Source of the DNA: Sepiola atlantica
Taxonomy: Eukaryota > Mollusca > Cephalopoda > Sepiida > Sepiolidae
Reading direction: 5' to 3'
NCBI GenBank assembly: GCA_963556195.1
Contig: OY744533.1
Location: 48,289,249-48,353,248, forward strand
DNA length: 64,000 nucleotides
Positions 45,786-57,600 of this stretch are shown here, piece by piece (the stretch's first letter is position 1; the number at the start of each line of letters is the position of its first letter). Both the position numbers and the translations under genes were made by a program. Below the pieces are notes generated by a model that saw nothing but the letters and a program-made list of their open reading frames with translations, searched no databases and was not told where the DNA came from.

Positions 45786-45982
45786 TTTGTCTCGGCTTTT
45801 TGGCTAAGATCAAAGTGTAGTTTCTGTTCTTGTAAATTTCTTCTCGGCATTTTGACCAAGTTCAAGTCTAGTATCTACTCCTATCCTATCGGTCTCGATC
45901 CTACACTCTGTAATCTAAAACCAAAATATCATTCACTATCTTTTTTTCTCTTAGACTAAAGTTTAGTATCTGTTCGTTGCAA
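45786..45982 (+). repeat. Three loose U2 snRNA heads in tandem
   Basis: Head 1 (45787-45831) CTCGGCTTTTTGGCTAAGAT then CAAAGTGTAGTTTCTGTTCT. Head 2 (45840-45890) TTCTCGGCATTTTGACCAAG then TTCAAGTCTAGTATCTAC. Head 3 (45945-45980) is weaker. None is followed by the U2 Sm site, so these are SINE-head copies or partial U2 pseudogenes. Confidence 0.7.
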
Positions 45983-46089
45983 TTTTATTTGCAATCAAAG
46001 ATCAAAATTACATTGACAAATGATCCATCACAGGCTTTATCTGACGACGAATATGTACACTGTCCGACTCTTTATCTCATTCCCTTGTG

Positions 46090-46575
46090 TGGCACCTACC
46101 GGCCAATCCATATGCTTTTTGCCTGAGGCGCCGCTACCGGCGAATCCTGATACCTTCCCAGACTTTTACCTGAGGCGCCCCTACCAATGACTACCTACAC
46201 TTTCTCAGGTTTTGCCTGAGGCGCCCCTCACCGGCGAATGCCGACACTCTCCTATCAGGTTTGATCTGAGGTGCCCCACCATCGAATACAGACACTCTTC
46301 CCTACAGTTTGGCCTGAGGCGCCTCCACCGGCGAATGCAGACACTCTCCCCTGAGGCGGCATCACCGGCGAATGCAGACACTCTCCCCTCCCCCCTAGGG
46401 TTATCCTGCGGAAATCCTACTGGTGACTGCAGACACTCTCCCTTCATGTTTGGCCTGATGCACCCCCACCAGCGAATACAGACACTCTCTCCTCAAGTTT
46501 TTCCTGAGGCGGCCCCACCGGCGAATGCAGACACTCTCCCGTCAGGTTTGACCTGAGGCGCCTCTACCGGTTAAT
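46090..46575 (+). repeat. 47-bp minisatellite related to the U2-SINE body
   Basis: About ten units near CCTGAGGCGCCCCTACCGGC then GAATGCAGACACTCTCCC plus TCAGGTTTG. The single copy in the SINE body (GCCTGAGGCGCACCTACCGG then GGAATGCCAAC) matches the unit start, so the array probably grew from that segment. Confidence 0.8.
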
Positions 46576-46581
46576 TCCGAC

Positions 46582-47482
46582 AGGAAGGAAGGAATGAAAT
46601 GAAATGAAGGAAGGAAGAAAGAGCTGTGGCTCGAGATTGAGCAACTCTTGCCTCATTACACGCTTGTGTTCAGAAGATGTAAATATCAGCGTTTATTAAT
46701 TTTGAATACCCTCACCCCCTCGCATTTTCCGTCTGATGTCATTTCCGGTTGAAGTTTTAGAATGTCTTAGCAAAATTACTGCATAGGAAGAACGGACGGA
46801 CGGAGCTGGATAGACGGACGGACGTAGGTGGACAGACGGACGTAGGTGGCAGGTCGGACAGAAGGACGTAGCTGGACGGACGGACGTAGCTGGACGGACA
46901 GATGTAGCTGGATAAACGGACGGACGTAGCTGGACAGACGGACATAGCTGGACGAATGAACGTAGCTGGACTAATGGACGTAGCTGGACGGACGTACGGA
47001 CTTCGCTGGATGGATGGACAAACGGACGGACAGAGCTGGATGGACAAACGGACGTAGCTGGACAGACGGGTGGACGGGCGGACGGGCGGACGTAGGTGGA
47101 TAGACGGACGTAGCTGGACGAACGGACGTAGCTGAGCGGACGTACGGACATAGCTGGATAGATGAACAAACGGACGGACGGAGCTGGACGGACAGACGGA
47201 CGTAGCTGGACAGACGGACGGACGTAGCTGAATAGACGGACGTAGCTGGATAGACGGCGGACGTAGCTGGACAGACGGACGGATGTAGCTGGACGGATGA
47301 ACGGACAGAGGTAGCTGGACGGACGTAGGTGGACGGCGGGCGCAGGTGTACGGACAGACGGACGGGCGTAGCTGGACAGACGGACTGACGGACGGACGTA
47401 GCTAGACGGAAGGAAGGAAGGAAGGAAGGAAGGAAGGAAGGAAGGAAGGAAGGAAGGAAGGAAGGAAGGAAGGAAGGAAGGA
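46582..47482. repeat. GGAC-rich minisatellite between duplicated GGAA-repeat flanks
   Basis: Array of GGACGGACGTAGCTGGACA-like units (about 46795-47408), then (GGAA)n to 47482. A flank with TATTAATTTTGAAT...GATGTCATTTCCGGTTGAA occurs on both sides (46695-46760 and 47495-47560). So this is a local tandem duplication with array expansion. Confidence 0.8.
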
Positions 47483-48254
47483 ATAAATATTAGCGTCTAT
47501 TAATTTTGAATCCTCCCGATGTCATTTCCGGTTGAATATTAAGAATGAGTCAGCAAAATTGTTACATATTACATTGCTTTTCAAATCACTCCATAATAAC
47601 GTTGAATTCACGAAAACCGGCACAGTTGACCCTCTTAGAAATAATTTTCGATATTATACGTCCGAGTTGACGGTGTTTAAGAAAATATCAACTGTCGCGT
47701 GTGGCGGAAGTTTTTTTATGGACACGTACACACACACAGACAACTGCCTTTTATATAATAGATTTCTTTAAATATTTTATTCAGCGTGTCGAAATGTAAA
47801 GATTTCTTCTCCGGTAGGGTGGTTTATTGCAGTTATTCCTAGGAACTTTCCGTGCTATCTTCCCTTGAAGGTAACCATGAAGACGAACTTCAAGGCCGAC
47901 CTAATGCCTTCACTGTTCTTCGTTAACTGATTAACTTAGCTGTCACCATTTAAAATATGCCTTCTCTCCAACCACGTGATCCTGCTCAGGCAATCAGAGA
48001 AATTTGTATCTCATAATTCACTATATCTAATAGCTATAATATTCAACTCAAATATGATCGTCCCAAAACACACAATTGGGGTGTGAGAGCAAACAATGCT
48101 AGCAAAACTGACGATCCAGGCCGTATCTATTCTCTGTCTCTATCTGTCTCTCTCTCTCCCCCTCTCTGTCTCTGTGTCTCTCTTTCTATTTCTCTCTAAC
48201 ATTGTGGACTATCTTTTCTATTTTTTTTTCATTTTACTTCATGATAAGTATTTA

Positions 48255-48725
48255 GAAATCAAAGGACCCCTTCCTGGGTCTAACACTTTACCTCCATATG
48301 AGATACATAGATATCTGAGTAGTCCATTAAAGTTCGCATTTACCTCTCAAACATTGAATTAGTAAAAAAAAAAGTTAAGAACATAATTTTCCTCTCCCCA
48401 ATTGACCAGTTAACTATATTATAGTATATCTTTCTTGTTGTCTTTTAGTCTTACCTTATTCCAGGACAAGAATTCATCTAGTCTGGTGGAGTATCCAGCT
48501 TAGTGCTGTTACGATAGGCAACATAACTTGGAGAATATGCACTATTCTTGGTATGAGCTAGTGCGGTGTAGTTATACCACCAAGATCTTATTTGGGTTTC
48601 GAATACTAGGTTATTTTGAATATTTGGTCAGGGTCTATTCTTAGTGTGAAGTATTCTCATATCAGGTTGTCCTGACAAACCCTTGTACAGAGAGACCTTA
48701 GACAAGTGTGTCTAGTAGGCATTAA
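48255..48725 (+). repeat. Dispersed repeat family C, copy 3 (uninterrupted)
   Basis: CCTTCCTGGGTCTAACACTT, CCAATTGACCAGTTAACTAT, ACAAGAATTCATCTAGTCTG, TTATTTTGAATATTTGGTCA and CCTGACAAACCCTTGTACAG in one run. It gives the reference layout showing that copy 1 carries an insertion. Confidence 0.75.
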
Positions 48726-49457
48726 CATTCTTTTCAATAGGCATTCTCTCTATAATAGTATCATCACTCACTTCTAAAGCTAATAAATCCTCCATTGAAA
48801 AGAATCATCACGTGTCCCTGTGACTTGACCGATACGACGATGACTAGAAAGCCACGGTGTGTATAATGAAATAATACACATCTCAGACGACGCTACCGGG
48901 TATACAGCACAACCACATGTATCACTTCACTATCAAAAAATTATAACGTTCGGCTCAAGTTTTAAAGAAAATTAATAGAAACAATGTGTTCAATGATTTT
49001 TCGTGTCAGTATACGTCACTATGTTATAACGACGTGTCCTTGTGAGCAAAGACACGTTTTTTTTCTAATCAATGAAACATCCTCACACATACACACACAA
49101 GACTATACTTACTAGAGCCGAAAGCGTAGTCGTAATTATATTTTATACTAGCAGGGTTAGAGGAGTTTACTTTAACATCAACCTTGATGTTGTCGGTATG
49201 ATATCTTAGCCACTAAGATATTCAGATATATGTTACTACTCTTAAATTAAGGCTTATAAATAGATGGAGTTCAATGTGAAACATGTGAGAAAACGGCCGA
49301 TAGTTCACTATAGACGCAGAACTATTTCTCTCACGTTTATTGGAAAATTTTACATGTAAAAAGTTATTATAAAATCCATAGTTTGTCTTCATATGAGTAA
49401 CATGCGAACAGAGGCAGACAGAAATACTCGTTTATTATATGTATATAGAGAGATCTA

Positions 49458-49458
49458 G

Positions 49459-49496
<38 letters not shown>

Positions 49497-49500
49497 GGAG
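49458..49500. repeat. (TA)n(GA)n compound microsatellite
   Basis: Short TA then GA run. Confidence 0.9.
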
Positions 49501-49516
49501 AGAAAGAGGTAGGGGG

Positions 49517-49735
49517 TACAGACGGATAGAGAGGGATGTTAGGTACTAAATATAGAAACATCTAAGATGTTCTTCTCTTACATTTCATTATATTTTTTTT
49601 TAAAGAAAAAATGATGATTTTGTTTTCATTAAAAAAAATCCGAGGGCAGGATCGAATCAGCACACCCAATGCTGTCAGTCTTATTCACTTTTAACTGACC
49701 GATTGTGACATTAGTTAAGTCGGATTTTTAAATAA
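49517..49735 (-). repeat. Local repeat with tRNA-like segment, copy 1
   Basis: Same as 50040-50245: TAGGTACTAAATATA, ATCTAAGATG, GTTTTCATTAAAA and GGGCAGGATCGAA shared. On the minus strand GATTCGATCCT is B-box-like and CGGTCAGTTAAAAG A-box-like, about 45 bp apart, so the unit may derive from a tRNA-headed SINE. Confidence 0.45.
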
Positions 49736-49944
49736 TTTATATAAATAAATATCTATGTCATATGCAACATGTTTGAAAAGTGCCCGTAGCTTCCTTAATG
49801 GCACACGTGGGGAGTCAGGACTACTTCTATCTCGTTTCTAGAAGAAGTATACATGTGTATAAACTTTTATAATTTGGGTAAACTCTCTAGTCTGTATTTA
49901 TATAAGCAGACAGACACACTTACATACGTTCTCCTTTGTTATGT

Positions 49945-49945
<1 letters not shown>

Positions 49946-50022
<77 letters not shown>
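49946..50022. repeat. (TA)n(GA)n compound microsatellite
   Basis: TA tract then GA tract, in the same position relative to the local repeat as 49458-49500. Confidence 0.97.
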
Positions 50023-50025
<3 letters not shown>

Positions 50026-50039
50026 GGGCACGCAATAGA

Positions 50040-50245
50040 GAGATACGGACAGACATACGTTAAGTACTAAATATACCAAAATCTAAGATGCGTTTCATTT
50101 ACATTTTATTATATTTAAGAAAAAGAAACCGGATATTCTTTGTTTTCATTAAAAGAAAATCCTAGGGCAGGATCGAAACAGCACATTCGGTGTTGTCGGT
50201 CTTATTCTCTTTTAATCTAGCAATTGGAATATTTGGCAATTCGTC
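50040..50245 (-). repeat. Local repeat with tRNA-like segment, copy 2
   Basis: Diverged copy of 49517-49735, about 520 bp downstream. The minus strand keeps TTTCGATCCTGCCC. Confidence 0.45.
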
Positions 50246-50639
50246 TTCTAAATTACTGAATTCAAAAGTTTTTCCACCTATCTTAACTATATTTACATCA
50301 AAACATGTTTAAAATAGTTTGAAATAATGTATATATAGTAATCTGCAAACACTCATAAACAACTTTAGGTATTACTAATTTGTATATTTATTTTTAAACA
50401 GTTTCTAATTAATTAATATTCTGTCATTTTCATTGGCATATTTTCTTATATATACGCAATAGTTTCATCGATAGTAAAGCGTTTTGATGTCGCTGGGATG
50501 CCGAGAACAGATTATACAATGTCATCCTAACCACAAGACCAAGGAACTATAATAATAATAATGTGTTTATGACTAGGAATTTTTTAATGAATGAAGAACA
50601 AACTGATTTAATCTATTACTGTATTATCTTTTAATGGGT

Positions 50640-50910
50640 GTGGATAGTGTAGTATTAGTTCTATTATCATAAGACCGTCCTCCCAGGAATTACCTCCTCC
50701 TTTTTAAAGGGATGTGTGCTTATTCTCCCATATATTACATCCTCCTTTGAGGGGGGTGATATTGTAGTATCTGTTCTGTTGTCATGAGACCATTTTCCCA
50801 GCCTAGCAAAAATATATTTTTATTATAACAAATAAAAATATAATTCTTCTGCTAATTACACCTTCTTCAAATCTAATTAAGAGATTCAAAGTATAGTATA
50901 AGTTTGATTT
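50640..50910 (+). repeat. Decayed U2-head series
   Basis: GATAGTGTAGTATTAGTTCT (50645), GATATTGTAGTATCTGTTCT (50758) and CAAAGTATAGTATAAGTTT (50888) each resemble the U2 GTGTAGTATCTGTTC segment. The first is followed by CCTCCCAGGAATTACCTCCT, like the family A SINE body (CCCTCCCAGGATTTGCCTCC). Confidence 0.5.
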
Positions 50911-50948
50911 CCCTTCGTGCACAGTCGTTTAAAAGGCGTAATCACATC

Positions 50949-51376
50949 AGTATACGGTATAATCGCGTTGACACACCGATTCTCGTAAGACACTGAAGTT
51001 AAACGACGTTGATCCTGGTCAGTACTAAAATTGGTGACCATTTGGGAATACCAGGTGCTGTATGTGCTCTCCGCTTATCTAACATTGTCTCCAGTTGTCT
51101 TGCACTTCACCTTGCTACTGGAATCAACCAGTGCCGAATCAGTAGAGGTGTGGTTGGCGGATTACGCCACCCTTGCTTCACATTTACACGCGCATTCACC
51201 CTTACAGAGGGTACATTGTCTCTTAAGACTGAACGAGGCCTTCGTCTATCACATCAATAACGTACAGAGATCTGGTGATGTCCGAAGCCAACTCTTTGAT
51301 TGTATGCCCCAAAAGACTCAAGTATAAGTTTTAAATAAGTAATAATTTTAAATAAGTAATAGTTTTAAATAAGACA
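50949..51376 (+). mobile_element. 5S-rRNA-headed SINE (SINE3-like)
   Basis: 50949-51066 aligns over the whole 5S rRNA: TATACGGTATAATCGCGTTG, ACACACCGATTCTCGT, ACTGAAGTTAAACGACGTTG, TCAGTACT, TTGGTGACCATTTGGGAATA and CCAGGTGCTGTATG. The internal control region is altered (AAAATTGGTGACC where GGATGGGTGACC is usual). A roughly 255-bp GC-richer body follows (51067-51320, unknown), then a tail of TTTTAAATAAGTAATA-type units (51328-51376). Head-body-short-repeat tail is the SINE layout. Confidence 0.75.
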
Positions 51377-51575
51377 TATAAGTAAATTTCTATTTCATCT
51401 GCAGAATGCTGTAAAAGTGCTCGTGGCTTCCTTAAAAGGCACCAAGAGAGTCAGAACTATTTCTATCATGTTCCGAGGAGAATTTTATATGTTCTATAAT
51501 TTAGGTACATTCTCTAGTTTGTCGTAAAAGGACAGACACATACACACACAGACGTTCTCCTTTGTTGTATAGATT
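51365..51575 (+). repeat. Local repeat, diverged copy of 49740-49950
   Basis: GTGGCTTCCTTAA.AGGCAC, GAGTCAGAACTATTTCTATC and ACGTTCTCCTTTGTTGTATA match 49740-49950 in order. Confidence 0.6.
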
Positions 51576-51579
51576 TAGT

Positions 51580-52293
51580 GGGGGCCAAATCTCTAAACAT
51601 TTATTCTCATACATCGGTTCTAGAAGAAAAAAATCGACACCCTGGGCATCATTTCCCCGTTCCATTTTTCCGTTGAAAATAAAAACAGTTGAACGGGACA
51701 TCCTGATGCCTGCAGCAATATGCCGCGAGAAGTGAAAACTGTTTCTCCCTCCCACATGCAAACGCGTGTAGGTTGCCACCTAAAATCAACAGTAATGAAC
51801 TTCCGTTACGTGTTCGCGTGCGAAGACAAATAAATACCTTTAGGCTTTTCTAATATAAATGATATTTAGAATTGATTGGCAATATTTAAATTCAACTCTA
51901 TTCCTCAACAAGAAATCGGATCAGTGTACATAATGCACACCCACGCATACGTATAAAAGAAAACGGCGTCGCCCGGTATTTAATGTGATTCTGCTCTAGT
52001 CCATAACACTTTTTTATCGGTTTATTTTTATTTTTTTTTGCATTTTATAATATTTCAGTAATATGTTTGCTTTTCGCGGATTGATGCGAAATCCTGTTAA
52101 AATTTTATGTTTGTTCCAAACGTAGAGTTTCACTTAAAAAAATGTCTCATCCAAAATTGTCAATAACGTCATCATATACTACGTGGGTTCAGCTCTCGAT
52201 TCGTATCTAATATAGCGTATGTTGCAGTGCAAATTTAACGGGAAATCTACCATCATAATTAGATAACCTTACAGTCAACACGCGCACACAAAT

Positions 52294-52295
<2 letters not shown>
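51580..52295. other. No recognised feature
   Basis: Mixed sequence. A minus-strand frame at 51779-51501 has no domain. Confidence 0.45.

Positions 52296-52381
<86 letters not shown>
52296..52381. repeat. (CA)n(TA)n compound microsatellite
   Basis: Short CA run then a long TA tract. Confidence 0.97.
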
Positions 52382-52383
<2 letters not shown>

Positions 52384-52559
52384 AAAAAGTATAAAAACGA
52401 GAGGAAATAATTTTTTTTAATTCATGAATATACTAAGCCGCTACACTCATCAGAGTATCTACGTGGAAATAATTCAAGCAATTACGACTAAAAAAAATTA
52501 AAAAGTAAAATGAAGACCAGTGACAAGCTTAGGAGGAAAAAATGGGGCGTGATCACAAG

Positions 52560-53440
52560 TTGATCACATTGAGTCCTAGAAGCCACTCTTTTTGTTTACA
52601 AAGGGAGGGTTTGACTGACTTAATATATATAACTTCCAGGACTTTGAGGTGGAATAAAGAATGTGATCTACTTATGACAGAAAACCAGTCACTAGTGTAA
52701 ATCGACGCACATTCGGCGCTATTTATAAGATGGTCAGCAATAGCTGACTCGGATGTGTTGACTAAATTATTTAAATTATTTAGTCGGCACCGGCGTATTG
52801 CAGGGGGATGTGTTGTTTTATTCTGGATTCAAACCTTTGCACAGTTCTTCCCACGTATACGGCATCGCACCGACATTTAAATTGATAAATAATATTACTG
52901 ACATGTTGGGGTCGGAAAACATCCTTATGAATAGATTTGTAGCAAAGGTCGAGCAGAAAAACAATTCTAGGATTAGATGCCTGGTAACACCGACGCACAG
53001 CTACAGAAATTTGGTTAGCAAATTTTATGCTGATATTACCTAACTAGGGTAATCTGAGGTACGCCTAAACATTTTGGAGGACCAAAATGTTTAGGCTTAT
53101 AAAAGTGAGTGATCTTGGTAACGATATTAGAATTAACAATATCGAGAGGGTAACCATTTTCAACGAGCACCTCTTTGATAAATTTAATCTCCCAATCAAT
53201 CAGCAATTCAGAGCAAATCTTTAAGGCACGATGAACCAAACATTTAATCAGATTTATTTCTCTTTGTATGGGACAAAAATAGTCCCAGTGACAATATAAA
53301 CCAGTAAATGTAGGTTTGCGGTAAACAGATGTAAGAAACAATGAATCAGATTTATGCACTAGTACATCCAGAAAAGGAAGGGTGTAGTTGTGTTCCCTCT
53401 TACAAGTGAACTGTAAGGCTGGGTGTAATTGATTGAGATT
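52560..53440 (-). pseudogene. Penelope-like element: RT end + GIY-YIG endonuclease
   Basis: Minus strand: FTCKREHNYTLPFLDVLVHK and SVYRKPTFTGLYCHWDYFCP, INLIKCLVHRALKICSELLI, FIKEVLVENGYPLDIVNSNI (RT thumb text of PLEs), then YQASNPRIVF and ICQFKC-type approach: IIYQFKCRCDAVYVGRTVQR, FESRIKQHIP (GIY-YIG, here YVGRT). Past a stop, decayed C-terminal text continues to about 52560. CTGATGAGTGTAGCGGC near 52454 on this strand is typical of PLE 3' ends. PLEs are endonuclease-bearing retroelements. One frameshift near 53036. An inverted partial copy abuts the 5' side. Confidence 0.85.
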
Positions 53441-53444
53441 AAAT

Positions 53445-53690
53445 TTATCAAAGACGTGCTCGTTTAAAATGGTTACCCTCTCGATATTTTTAATTCTAAT
53501 ATCGTTACCAAGATCACTCACTTTTATAAGCCTAAACATTTTGGTCCTCCAAAATGTCCGGCGTACCTCAGATTACTCTGGTTAGGTAATATTAGCATAA
53601 TATTTGCTAACCAAATTTCTGTAGCTGTGTGTTGGTGTTACCAGGCATCTAATCCTAGAATTGTTTTTTCTGAAAATCGATACATAATAT
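53445..53690 (+). repeat. Inverted partial copy of the PLE
   Basis: Reverse complement of about 52955-53195: GATTAGATGCCTGGTAACAC, CAGCTACAGAAATTTGGTTA, ACATTTTGGAGGACCAAAAT and TTATAAAAGTGAGTGATCTT all recur in inverted order. So the PLE reads out into an antisense piece of itself, as in the inverted or pseudo-LTR layouts known for PLEs. Confidence 0.85.
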
Positions 53691-53789
53691 ATCATATATC
53701 CGATAATATTATATGTAAACACAAAATAATATATATATATGTATTAATTTATCAAGTTCAAATATGTTAATAAAATAAACATAAAACCA

Positions 53790-53940
53790 ATGTTGTCAAG
53801 AGTGCTCAATACCAAGTAGCTTATTCATAAAATCACATAAACAACATCATAGCCTTACATCAATCAACCAACATTTCGATGCTATGTCATCTTGTTAAAG
53901 ACTGAATAAAAATAAAATCAAGAATGCAAATTGAGAATCT
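53790..53940 (-). repeat. Probable PLE terminal-repeat remnant
   Basis: Minus strand has GACATAGCATCGAAATGTTG then GTTGATTGATGTAAGGC, the stem-plus-GAAA..GTTG text common near PLE ends. No hammerhead core. Confidence 0.4.
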
Positions 53941-54266
53941 CACATTGGAAAACATCACTAACAGAATACAGATTTTAAGAGAGAAGGTAGGGGGGGGGAA
54001 GAAATGTGTTAGAAGAAATAGAGAATCTACCAGATTTCATTTTGGTCAAATATAGGTCAACCATACGCTGCTCCATCATGTTTGCATTCACAAACCCTAT
54101 CTTCCTCGCATATGTTTAGTCGGGTGGTCATTAGTTCAACACCTGCTCGAACGAACAGGCATGTCGGGGAGGGGGGGGGGGCAGAAATAAACAAGTCAAC
54201 AGACAAATAAAACGAGAGATAAATATATATTACTATGAAAAAACGTTACGAAAGACTGATGCAATT

Positions 54267-54418
54267 TAGTCCAGTCAATCTAGCTGATTTTTGGCTGAAC
54301 CTCAAACAAATTGCTAACAAAGGTTTTTAACTTGGATATTGGAATAACCTCTCTTTCGAATAAAAAAAAAGTTTACCAAAATTCGCCTTGCGGAAAGAGC
54401 TCAACGGGCGCCATCTTT
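54267..54418 (+). repeat. Left terminal inverted repeat
   Basis: Begins TAGTCCAGTCAA and ends GGGCGCCATCTTTAA. Confidence 0.85.
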
Positions 54419-54651
54419 AAAGATTGCCGCCAATTCTAGCCTCCCCTCTCTCAACTCAATTTCTGTAAATTCATCTTCAAAAATACCAAATGTAGCAATG
54501 TGAAATTGGATAAAACCAACAGTTTTCATTAAGTTAAATATAATTATAACTTCTTATGCCTTATTTTTGTCTCCTTTGATGTATTACTGCAGGAGCATAA
54601 TATTCTGTTATATTCTAATTTCAGGTTGGCCAAAGTGAAGTACCGATAATT

Positions 54652-57600
54652 ATGGATGCTGACAAGTGTGCTATTTGCATCAATGAACTGTCCAGTAATG
54701 AAGAAACATTCATCGTCAGCCAGAAAGGCATCGATTCCATTAACAGAGCTTCTGAACAACGTGGAGAAAAGATCATATTTCAGATTGGTCAACGTCTTCA
54801 CAATAAATGCAGAAAACGTTGGATCAGCCCCAAATACATAGAAATTGACCGTAAAACAGGTCCACCCATGATGAAATGCTATCCCGTGCAAGCCGCTCTT
54901 TTTGTGTGTTTAACTTTAAGGAACATTGTCTTTTTGTGGTTCTGGAGCTAAATCTGATAGAAAGAAAAGCGGTGTTGATGTTCCCCATCTAGAAACTATT
55001 GAGTTTAAGGACAGAATATTAAAAGTTAGTGAGAAAGTCCTAAAATATAATGGCTGGGTAACCACTGTTAAAGGTAGAATAGGTTATGTATCTGACCTTG
55101 TTTCAGAAGAAGCACGTTATCACAGAACATGTTTTGCAAACCTTGATTCCAATAAAAACATTCTTAATGCATTCTGTTCTGCTTATTATTTTAAGAAACA
55201 AAACCTTGGTAGACTAGAGGATTCAGAGAGAAAGCAGGCATTTCTCGGAAGTTGCTAAATATTTGCAGCAAAATGACGAGGAGAAACTCACCATTGTCGA
55301 TCTTGTTAAAAAAACGGAGGAAATTCTCGAGGGCACTGGCTTTGAACTATACAGTCTCTCATACATGAAATCTCGATTGTTAGAACATTTCAAAGACAAA
55401 ATCATTGTGATTGAAAGTAATGGGAAACATAATGTTGTTACATTCTTAAGTACAGCAAAATGTATTCTCCATGAATTCTATGCTGAGAGCTGCTCAACAG
55501 ACAATTCAGAATCAGAGGCCATTAGAATCATAGAGACGGCAGCCAAGCTTATCGAGAATGACATTAAAGGTATCCAGACAAGTTCAGAATATTACCCGTT
55601 TAAGAATGATCTTAAACAGGATGCGATTCTTGAATATGTTCTTAAAATATTGTTGATCATTCACAGGAAGATATTTGCAGGCAAAGACAATGATTTGAAA
55701 CTTGCATCAGTTGGTCAAGCGATAATGCAGGCTGCTAGACCCAGAGTTCTCCATGCACCTTTGCAGTTTGGTTTAGCAGTAGAAATGCATGACCAATTTT
55801 GATCTAGGTTTTTAATTGACACTCTGAATAAGCATGGCTTCTGTTCATCTTACTCAGAAGTCCAGAAATTCGAAAGAAGTGCTGCTCTTGTTCATAGCGC
55901 CGAAACTCCCCCTGTTGAAACTGATTTTGTGCAGTTCGTAGCTGATAATGTGGACCATAACTTAAAGAATATTGATGGATTCAACACATTCCACGGTATA
56001 GGCATAATAGCATCTTTTACTCGCGGGAAAGTTAAAGTAAAACCAGTTCCAAGGTTTCAGGTCCTTTTAGAAGATATAATAAGGGTTGGAAGGATCAACA
56101 TCAAGTACCTAGATTCACAGCACACCAACAAATCACAAGTGACATTAAAAAGGCTCCAGCCCAAGAAAGTTGTTAATTCCACTTCTAATGTTGACATCCT
56201 TTGGGAGGTTTCACTAATTTCAGATCCGTCCAGACCCGCATGGTCAAGCCTTATGCAGTCAGTGCACAAAGGAACATATCCTGGGAAATCAGCCACAGTT
56301 TTTAGCGAATGATCGACGTGGACCCTGGTAACTCAACCTGCGTGTACTCAACGTTATGTTACATCAGTGATTTAGCTGGGAAAAAACAACATTACACCAA
56401 TTATAACATTCGATCAACCACTTTGGCACAAAGCAATGATGATAGTCGAGTCACAACATGAAGACGTCTGGAGGTCTTACTCATGGCAGAGGAATGGACG
56501 AAATAAAATGATTGGTTTGGACGCTATCACTGCCAGTGTGCGCTGAAATCAAATTTACAATGCAAGAACTAGCAGGCATTCGTTATGGCACTAGTGCCCA
56601 GCACCAGGAGATTACTTCAGCAAGAAAAGAGCGAAATGGACGCTCCTTGCATTTCCCCAGACATATGGCCCTTTCACGGAAGATCCGTCCATTCACAGCA
56701 TTTCAAATGGAGCAACTGGCGACAAAAAGGTGAATGTGGACAGAGCAAACTCCATAGGAGAGGCAATCATAGCTTCAATGGGTGGAGAATATGTCCACGA
56801 GTACACTTTTAACAGAAAGGATCAGGCAATTACACTTGGGTCAAAAGTTTCGCTCAGCAAAGATAAAGCAGTTGCGACTGATCCACAGCGCCTATTCCAG
56901 AGACTGTGTATGCTATCTACCAATGAACCCTCAACTCAGCAGCAGCAAGAACATTTCCAGTATGAGCTTTGTGGTCACCCACCTACACTTTTTGATTCTT
57001 TCGGACTCCCGCGAGCGGCAAAAAATGGCTTTGGCAGATGCAATATGGGAACTGACTTCCCCTGTACAATCAGGTTCACAGTCTTCAGATCCACAGTATC
57101 TCTTAGATGGTGGAGCACTACTTCAACGCATTACATGGCAAAAAGGTCACCCATTCGATGAGATCTGTGCCCAATACCGCAGATAAGTCACAACTAGATA
57201 TGGAAAAGCATGCATTGTCTTTAATGGGTATGAAAGTGGTCTATCCATTAAAGTCGCGACTCACCGACGCCGAGCAGGGGTCTCTGTTGGTTTTAATGTG
57301 TCACTGAACCATTTAATGGTGTTCAAATTAAAAAAGGATGTTTTCCTAGCTAATCAAGAAAACAAACAATTGTTCATCAACTTGTTGGGAAAGAGTTTGG
57401 AGGAAGCAGGTTGTAAAGTAGTCCATGCATCTGGAGACGCTGACGTATTGATTGTGAAGACTGCTCTAGAACTGGTACAGACAGGAGAAACCATTTTGAT
57501 AGCAGATGTTATTGACCTATTGGTCCTTCTATGTTATCATGCCAATAGAGATGATGGTTACAACATCTTCTTCACGCCACAACCAAAGGATAGTGCAAAA

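Noticed and set aside
46696..47169. Long minus-strand frame rich in Pro/Ser/Val
   Set aside because: It is the translation of the GGAC minisatellite; no domain.
50949..51066. Functional 5S rRNA gene
   Set aside because: The internal control region and several helix positions are altered, no T-run terminator follows, and a SINE-like body and tail do.
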